64,000 nt of DNA from Ancylobacter sp. IITR112 (lineage in GTDB: Bacteria > Pseudomonadota > Alphaproteobacteria > Rhizobiales > Xanthobacteraceae), in NCBI RefSeq assembly GCF_041415945.1, contig NZ_JBGCUS010000001.1:1736001-1800000 (forward strand), read 5' to 3'. Of this stretch, positions 59,280 through 64,000 are shown in pieces (position 1 is the first letter of the stretch; the number at the start of each line of letters is the position of its first letter). The translations under genes and the position numbers were made by a program. The notes under the pieces are model-generated. The model saw only the letters and a list, made by a program, of their open reading frames with translations. It made no database searches and was not told where the DNA came from.

Positions 59280-60302
59280 TCAGTCACGCAGAGGTTGTGC
59301 CAGGGCCTGCTGCAGCGTCTGCGAGGGCCGTTCGCCGTAGCGTTGCCGGTAGAGTCGGGAGAAATCACCGAGATTGGTGAAATACGCGCCTGCGATGGCG
59401 GTCAGCGTGGCGCCGGGACGGGCGGCGAGGATCCTCTCACGCACCTTCTCCAGCCGCCGGTCCGCGGCCCATTGCAGCGGCGTCCGGTCAAAGGCCGCCC
59501 GAAACGCATATTGCAGGCTGCGGGCCGACAGCCCGCTCACCTTTTCAAGGTCGCTGAGGGTGATGCGCTCGGTCAGATGCGCGTCGATATAGTCGCAGGC
59601 CCTGTTCAGCCCGCGCGTGCCGCGTGCCAGCGGCGGGCTCTCGCCGAAGAACAGCTCCGGGTGAAGCAGAAGCAGCGCGGTGCGCAGGAGCATGTCGTCC
59701 AGACCGGCGCGGGCGATCCGCGCCGGGTCGCCATTCATGGCGTTCACGAAAGCCATCTGCTGGAACAGCAACTGGGCGAAGTCGACGCCGCCGAAGGAAA
59801 GCTTCAAGCTGCGCGGTGTCGTGTAGTCTGGCGTCGAGCCGCGATCATCTGGCGGCTCGCCGCGCATGCCGGCCACTATCCCGCCCAGCACCGCCGGCTC
59901 GATATCCAGCGCCACCACCGAACGGGCGGTCGATTCGCCGGCGCACCCGCCGGGTGGCAGCATCACCGCGCTTCGTCCCGCGCCCCATTCGAGGGTACGC
60001 CCTTCGCACATTGTTCGGATCATGCCGTGAAAGGGCACCATCAGGACGCCGATGCTGGCGCCGTCGGCTTCAAATCGCACAGCCGAAGAAGCCGCGGCGA
60101 CGAGCCGCGCCGACCCGGCCCTGAGCATCGCCGCACGACTGAGGAAAGGGACGTGGCGGCTGGCGGGACTGTAGACGGTTCTCGCCGTGCCGGCCCGGGT
60201 CAGCGTTTCTGACATATGGTCGGCATCGGCGAATTCGACCACCTGATCGCTGCCAAAGGCCAGCGGTGGTACGCGCGGGGCGGAGGTCGATTTCCGGGTC
60301 AT
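59280..60302 (-). CDS. AraC-family transcriptional regulator
   Basis: A 340-residue regulator. The N-terminal part (about 1-210) resembles the AraC_binding_2-like domain of large AraC proteins. The C-terminal DNA-binding domain (about 235-335) has two helix-turn-helices: ITLSDLEKVSGLSARSLQYAFRAAF with RTPLQWAADRRLEKVRERIL, then LTAIAGAYFTNLGDFSRLYRQRYGERPSQTL, the diagnostic AraC signature. No strong ribosome site precedes the ATG at 60302; an ATG at 60215 is possible. It lies between an intact and a broken autotransporter gene, same strand, so it may control the intact one 287 bp downstream. That gap (58994-59279) shows no other gene. Confidence 0.92.
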   Translation of the reverse strand: MTRKSTSAPRVPPLAFGSDQVVEFADADHMSETLTRAGTARTVYSPASRHVPFLSRAAMLRAGSARLVAAASSAVRFEADGASIGVLMVPFHGMIRTMCEGRTLEWGAGRSAVMLPPGGCAGESTARSVVALDIEPAVLGGIVAGMRGEPPDDRGSTPDYTTPRSLKLSFGGVDFAQLLFQQMAFVNAMNGDPARIARAGLDDMLLRTALLLLHPELFFGESPPLARGTRGLNRACDYIDAHLTERITLSDLEKVSGLSARSLQYAFRAAFDRTPLQWAADRRLEKVRERILAARPGATLTAIAGAYFTNLGDFSRLYRQRYGERPSQTLQQALAQPLRD

Positions 60303-60344
60303 AGGCCGTGAAAGGGCCCGCCAAGAGGTGAAAGAGCGCTATTA

Positions 60345-60357
60345 TACCTCAGAGGTA
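60345..60357. promoter_or_regulatory. Palindrome upstream of the AraC gene
   Basis: TACCTC-A-GAGGTA is a perfect 13-bp palindrome 43 bp upstream of the AraC-type gene, in a locally A/T-rich stretch. It could be an operator for autoregulation; no direct evidence. Confidence 0.4.
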
Positions 60358-60494
60358 GTGGGCAGAACCGCGTTCGGTCAAGATCGAAGTCACGCGGAAC
60401 GGTGGTGCCGTTCCCGAACCGCCATCTGCCCGCCCAGTCCATGCAGACATCGTCGGCATTGAGCCAGTTCGCGGTGGACGCGTCCCATCTGCCG

Positions 60495-61312
60495 TCACCG
60501 CCCTGCGTCGTGCCGCCTCCTATCCGTCAGCGCATCGGTGCCGGAGGAGATGCGATAGACGCCGACACCGTAGCCCAGCCCCGGCATGATATTCAGCGTT
60601 CCGTCCATGGTGAGCGTGCCCGCGGCGAACAGCGTATTGGCGTCGACGCTGCCCAGGACCACACGGATGGTCGCGCCGTCCTGCAGGACGAGGGAGGTGA
60701 GGGTCGCGCTGCCGCCGCCCGTCAGCGTACCGTCGGCACCCACGACAGCGCACCGCCCCGCACGGCCCCGTCCGCCAGGACCAGTTCCCCAGCCGCCACC
60801 GTGGTGGTGTCGCCGAAGCCGCTGCTGTCGCCGGTGAGCTTGAGGGTGCAGCCGCCCGGCCTGGTCAGGGCGCCAGTGCCGGAAAGCGTGCCGCCCAGGG
60901 TGAGGACGGTGCCGTCATCCGTCTGGAAGATGCCGCTGCTGCCACCCACCGCCACATTGCGCGCCGCTGTCATGGTCTCCGTGCTCGCCGGCGTGCCGCC
61001 GGCGACGGTGATGCCGCCGGCAGCGGCGCCGAGCGCCGGATCCGCCGAGATGGTGACCCGGCCCGCGCCGATGGTGGTGCCGCCGCCCAGATTGGTCTGG
61101 TTGGCGATGCTGAGAATGCCGCTCTGCACCTCGGTGCCCGCAGGGGCCGAGGTCGCGGCGGTGTAGGTGTTGACGCTCGTCAGGATGAGCGTGCCGGTTC
61201 CGGTCTTGATCGGGGTCGTGCGCGCAGAAGCATTGCTGACGGGTCCGCCGGAGAGCGTGCCGGACAGGGTCAGTATCCCCTCCCGCGAGATCCGGGCGCC
61301 ATCCCGTCCCAC
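60495..61312 (-). pseudogene. Second autotransporter, frameshifted and lacking its barrel
   Basis: Two adjoining minus-strand frames (61312-60722 and 60743-60495) read as one passenger interrupted by a single-base indel near 60740: GGALS in the first frame resumes as VGADGTLTGGGSATLTS in the second. The upper part carries passenger-associated (PATR-like) repeats such as TGTGTLILTSVNTYTAATSAPAG and LKLTGDSSGFGDTTTVAAGELVL. The lower part (LNIMPGLGYGVGVYRISSGT) corresponds to the region just before the barrel of the intact autotransporter at 56387-58993. There is no signal peptide and no barrel, so the gene is dead at both ends. Confidence 0.82.
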
Positions 61313-61565
61313 TCTGATGTCCAGATGGGCGGCCGTTATCTCGGCGAGCCCGTGGCCTGCGAACTGGCATCGGGGCGGGAGAAGCGACGGGCCGAGAACC
61401 AGGTCGGGCTGAGGCGCGAGCGCTTCTTCACGCCGCGTCTGGCGGCCTCGGTCAGCCGAGACGGTGCTCAGAACAGTGCTCGCACGTCTTCCCCCGCAGG
61501 TGCGGATTCAGCGGACGTTCTCTATCCGTAACGTGACGACTATTTCACCGATCAGCGTGTTTCAA

Positions 61566-61626
61566 CCTGATCGGATCAGGCTCCGTAGATCACTTCACTG
61601 TTTCACGGAGACAGTGAAGTGATCTA
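61566..61626. repeat. Two adjacent perfect inverted repeats
   Basis: CCTGATC-G-GATCAGG (61566-61580) is directly followed by a 16-bp perfect arm pair: TAGATCACTTCACTGT (61586-61601), 9-base loop, then its exact complement (61611-61626). No T-run follows on either strand, so neither looks like an ordinary terminator. The wider gap 61313-61685 is A/T-rich for this genome in its right half and holds no gene I can support; a short plus-strand frame at 61325-61531 is unassigned. Confidence 0.8.
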
Positions 61627-61685
61627 ATTCCCTGCTTAGGCGCGTTTTCTTCACGCGAACCCGCGTGCATGTCGCCCAAAACGCC

Positions 61686-61784
61686 CTACACCCCGGTGAT
61701 GACGCCGGCCCACAGGCCGATCATGGCGACGAACAGCGCGATGGATGCGAGAGCGGCGGCTTCCTGAACGAGAACACGGATCAT
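61686..61784 (-). CDS. Putative 32-residue single-pass membrane protein
   Basis: A short ORF starting ATG at 61784 with GGAGG five bases upstream, an ideal ribosome site. The 32 residues read MIRVLVQEAAALAS followed by IALFVAMIGLWAGVITGV: an amphipathic start and one membrane-spanning helix, ending at TAG. Such proteins are usually skipped by gene finders because of their length. No family is recognised. It lies between the broken autotransporter region and lolD, with inverted repeats upstream (61806-61883). Confidence 0.6.
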   Translation of the reverse strand: MIRVLVQEAAALASIALFVAMIGLWAGVITGV

Positions 61785-61805
61785 GTCGACCTCCATGGAA
61801 CATAG

Positions 61806-61883
61806 AGAGAACATGACTCCCGCAATCCACAAGATCAACCCATGTTCTCTTTTCGTTCCGTCTCATGGTTGACGAAACGAAAA
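61806..61883. promoter_or_regulatory. Inverted repeats upstream of the 32-residue ORF
   Basis: AGAGAACATG (61806-61815) pairs exactly with CATGTTCTCT (61841-61850) across 25 bases. Next to it TTTTCGTT (61850-61857) pairs with AACGAAAA (61876-61883). They lie 22-99 bp upstream of the small ORF on the minus strand and also just past the lolD stop (61939). They may be operator sites or structured RNA; the function is unknown. Confidence 0.5.
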
Positions 61884-61938
61884 CGGCTCGGTCGTTCTGC
61901 CGAATCGGCGTTCCGCGCCTAAGCCGAGATCCACCCCT

Positions 61939-62634
61939 TCAGGCGAGTTCCACCACTTGCCCCTCGCGCAGCGTCACGCGCCGGTGCATGCGGTCGGCAA
62001 GGTCGAGATTATGGGTGGCGATCACCGCCGCCAGCCCCGTCGCCTCCACCAGCTGCGAGAGCGCGTGGAACACATGGTCGGCGGTGTGCGGGTCGAGATT
62101 GCCGGTCGGCTCGTCCGCCAGCAGCACGCGCGGCGCATTGGCGACCGCGCGGGCGATGGCGACGCGCTGCTGCTCGCCGCCGGAAAGCTCGCCCGGACGA
62201 TGTTCCAGCCTTTTGCCGAGACCGAGATAGCTCAGCAATTCCTTCGCCCGCTGCGCCGCTTCCCGGCGCGGCAGGCCGCGGATCATCTGCGGCAGCATCA
62301 CATTCTCCTGCGCCGAGAATTCGGGGAGCAGGTGATGGAACTGATAGACGAAGCCGACATCCACCCGGCGGATGCGGGTGCGCTCGGCGTCCGACAGGCC
62401 GGCCGTGCCGGTGTCGCCGATGAACACCTCGCCGGCGTCCTGATGTTCCAGCAGCCCGGCAATGTGGAGAAGCGTCGACTTGCCGGTGCCGGAGGGCGCG
62501 ACCAGCGCCACCGACTGGCCTTCCAGCACGGTAAAATCGGCGCCGCGCAAGATCTCCAGCGTGCCCTCGCCCTGCGCGTAGCGGCGCTCGATACTCTCCA
62601 GCCGCAGCGCGGCCCGTGGGGGTGCGGTCGTCAT
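61939..62634 (-). CDS. lolD: Lipoprotein-releasing ABC transporter ATP-binding protein
   Basis: ATPase of the LolCDE complex that extracts mature lipoproteins from the inner membrane. The 231 residues contain Walker [10 protein letters not shown], the Q-loop in [17 protein letters not shown] (typical of LolD), signature [14 protein letters not shown] and Walker [19 protein letters not shown] precedes the ATG, which lies 10 bp after the lolC stop. In relatives dnaE follows; here an accessory region does. Confidence 0.97.
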   Translation of the reverse strand: MTTAPPRAALRLESIERRYAQGEGTLEILRGADFTVLEGQSVALVAPSGTGKSTLLHIAGLLEHQDAGEVFIGDTGTAGLSDAERTRIRRVDVGFVYQFHHLLPEFSAQENVMLPQMIRGLPRREAAQRAKELLSYLGLGKRLEHRPGELSGGEQQRVAIARAVANAPRVLLADEPTGNLDPHTADHVFHALSQLVEATGLAAVIATHNLDLADRMHRRVTLREGQVVELA

Positions 62635-62644
62635 CGGGCCCCTC

Positions 62645-63964
62645 CTATTCGTAGCGCAGCGCTTCCACCGGATCGAGGCGCGCGGCGCGCCAGGACGGGT
62701 AGAGCGGGGCGAGAAGGGAGAGGATGAGCGCCATCAGCACCACGGTGGCGGTTTCCCCCGCGTTCAGCTCGGCCGGCAGGCGGCTGAGATAATACAGCTC
62801 CGGCGAGAACAGCTCGGTGGCGGTGAGCCAGGAGATGAACTGGCGGATTTCCTCGACATTCAGGCAGACGATGAGGCCCAGCAGAAAGCCCGCCAGCGTG
62901 CCGACCACGCCGATGGCGGCGCCGGTGACGAGGAAGATGCGCATGATCGCGCCGCTGGTGGCGCCCATGGTGCGCAGAATGCCGATATCGCGGCCCTTGT
63001 CCTTCACCAGCATGTTGAGGCCGGAGACGATGTTGAAGGCGGCCACCACCACGATCAGCGTCAGGATCAGGAACATCACGTTCCGCTCCACCTGCAGCGC
63101 GTTGAAGAAGGTGGCGTTACGCTGGCGCCAGTCGACAATGTAGATCGGCCGCTCCGCCGCCGCCTGCACCAGCGGCCGGTAGCGCTCCACATCGTCGGGA
63201 TGGTCGACATAGACCTCGATGGCGGTCACATCGCCATCCTTGTTGAAATAGGCCTGGCTCTCCGCCAGCGGCATGAAGACGAAGGCGCTGTCATATTCCG
63301 ACATGCCGATCTCGAACACCGCCGCGATCTTGTAGACTTTTATGCGCGGCGTGGTGCCCATGGGGGTCACCGCGCCACGCGGGGCGACAAGGGTGAGATT
63401 GTCGCCCGCCTGCAGCGACAACTGGTCGGCAAGGCGCTTGCCAATGGCGACGCCCGAGCCCTCGTCGAAACCGTCCAGCGTGCCGGCGCGGATATTGGAG
63501 CCGATGGCCGGAAGCGCCCGCAGGCTGGCCTCGGAAAGGCCGCGCACCAGCACGCCGCCGGCATTGAAGGCGGAGGAGGCGAGCGCCTGCCCTTCCACCA
63601 GCGGCACGGCGAGCTTCACGCCCGGCACGCCGGCAATGCGCTTGGCCACCGCGTCATAATCGGTCAGCGGGCCGTCAATGGGCTGCACCAGCATGTGGCC
63701 GTTCAGCCCGAGAATCTTCGACAGCAGCTCGGTGCGGAAGCCGTTCATGACAGCCATGACGATGATGAGCGTCGCCACGCCGAGCATGATGCCGAGAAAG
63801 GAGAAGCCGGCGATGACCGAGATGAAGCCCTCCTTGCGGCGGGCGCGCAGATAGCGCAGCGACAGCATCCACTCGAAGGCGCTGAACGGCCGGGAGCTTG
63901 TCGGTTCCCCGCCGGGTTGCGATTTCGCTGTCTTGGTTCGACGCGCTGCGCTCTTGGCCGCCAT
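62645..63964 (-). CDS. lolC: Lipoprotein-releasing ABC transporter permease (LolC/LolE)
   Basis: Inner-membrane subunit of the lipoprotein exporter. The 439 residues have one N-terminal helix (about 45-72, [29 protein letters not shown], the diagnostic start), a large periplasmic MacB-like domain (about 75-305) and three C-terminal helices of the FtsX type, ending [16 protein letters not shown]. One gene normally serves as both LolC and LolE in alphaproteobacteria. GGAG lies six bases before the ATG. The remaining 36 bp to the window end hold no gene. Confidence 0.95.
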   Translation of the reverse strand: MAAKSAARRTKTAKSQPGGEPTSSRPFSAFEWMLSLRYLRARRKEGFISVIAGFSFLGIMLGVATLIIVMAVMNGFRTELLSKILGLNGHMLVQPIDGPLTDYDAVAKRIAGVPGVKLAVPLVEGQALASSAFNAGGVLVRGLSEASLRALPAIGSNIRAGTLDGFDEGSGVAIGKRLADQLSLQAGDNLTLVAPRGAVTPMGTTPRIKVYKIAAVFEIGMSEYDSAFVFMPLAESQAYFNKDGDVTAIEVYVDHPDDVERYRPLVQAAAERPIYIVDWRQRNATFFNALQVERNVMFLILTLIVVVAAFNIVSGLNMLVKDKGRDIGILRTMGATSGAIMRIFLVTGAAIGVVGTLAGFLLGLIVCLNVEEIRQFISWLTATELFSPELYYLSRLPAELNAGETATVVLMALILSLLAPLYPSWRAARLDPVEALRYE

Positions 63965-64000
63965 GCCTGCTCCGCCCTTCGCCCGGCCCTGATCGGCCGC

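Noticed and set aside
61325..61531. 67-codon plus-strand frame with a partly protein-like stretch (GRYLGEPVACELASG)
   Set aside because: No ribosome site, no recognisable family and it overlaps degraded autotransporter DNA; left unassigned.
61651..61866. 71-codon minus-strand frame overlapping the 32-residue ORF
   Set aside because: Arg/His-rich shadow-like composition; the 32-residue frame has the ribosome site and a coherent membrane helix.

Overview
This is a high-GC, densely packed alphaproteobacterial chromosome segment. The order of housekeeping genes (rpsB-tsf-pyrH-frr-uppS-cdsA-rseP-bamA-lpxD-fabZ-lpxA-lpxI-lpxB, gltA, gltX, comEC, lexA, moeA-moaC-trpCDG-E, tpiA, secG, pyrG, glmU-glmS) and a long C-terminal extension on ribosomal protein S2 point to the Hyphomicrobiales. 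A Xanthobacteraceae/Bradyrhizobium-like relative such as Ancylobacter, Starkeya or Xanthobacter is plausible, but that is inference from synteny and protein style, not a database result.

Layout. 1-1520: glmS start and glmU (amino-sugar precursors). 1678-3085: a DMT exporter and a small membrane protein. 3045-8292: a cell-envelope glucan locus with a GH17-like membrane protein, a small secreted four-cysteine protein and a GH17-GT2 fusion, resembling the ndvC/ndvB cyclic beta-1,3/1,6-glucan genes of Bradyrhizobium. 8381-12508: VOC protein, pyrG, secG, tpiA on the minus strand. 12695-20544: a plus-strand run ppiD-trpE-trpG-trpD-trpC-moaC-moeA. 20601-21761: an orphan AtzH/HpxZ-like protein and a GntR regulator. 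21844-28184: lexA with two SOS boxes, comEC, gltX, gltA. 28251-41928: the minus-strand envelope and translation block from lpxB to rpsB; dxr, often found between cdsA and rseP, is not there. 42109-46808: a sulfotransferase and dnaE.

46.8-61.9 kb is accessory DNA. In related genomes lolC-lolD is usually followed directly by dnaE; here about 15 kb separates them. The insert holds a tightly coupled 2-aminoethylphosphonate operon (phnS, phnT, fused permease, FAD oxidase, phnX, class III PLP enzyme of PbfA type) with no phnW transaminase, an IS3-family transposase remnant, an AraC regulator, a glycine-rich autotransporter followed 15 bp later by a glycosyltransferase with an altered EX7E motif, a second autotransporter that is frameshifted and lacks its barrel, perfect inverted repeats, a tandem array of 25-bp hairpin units and an overlooked 32-residue membrane protein. 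61939-63964 returns to the core with lolD and lolC.

How the genes work together: the core blocks build lipid A (fabZ, lpxA, lpxD, lpxI, lpxB), insert outer-membrane proteins and lipoproteins (bamA, rseP, ppiD, lolCD, secG), supply UDP-GlcNAc (glmU, glmS) and the undecaprenyl carrier (uppS). The accessory parts add surface glucan, a surface autotransporter and phosphonate scavenging. No tRNA, rRNA, CRISPR array or complete mobile element was found.
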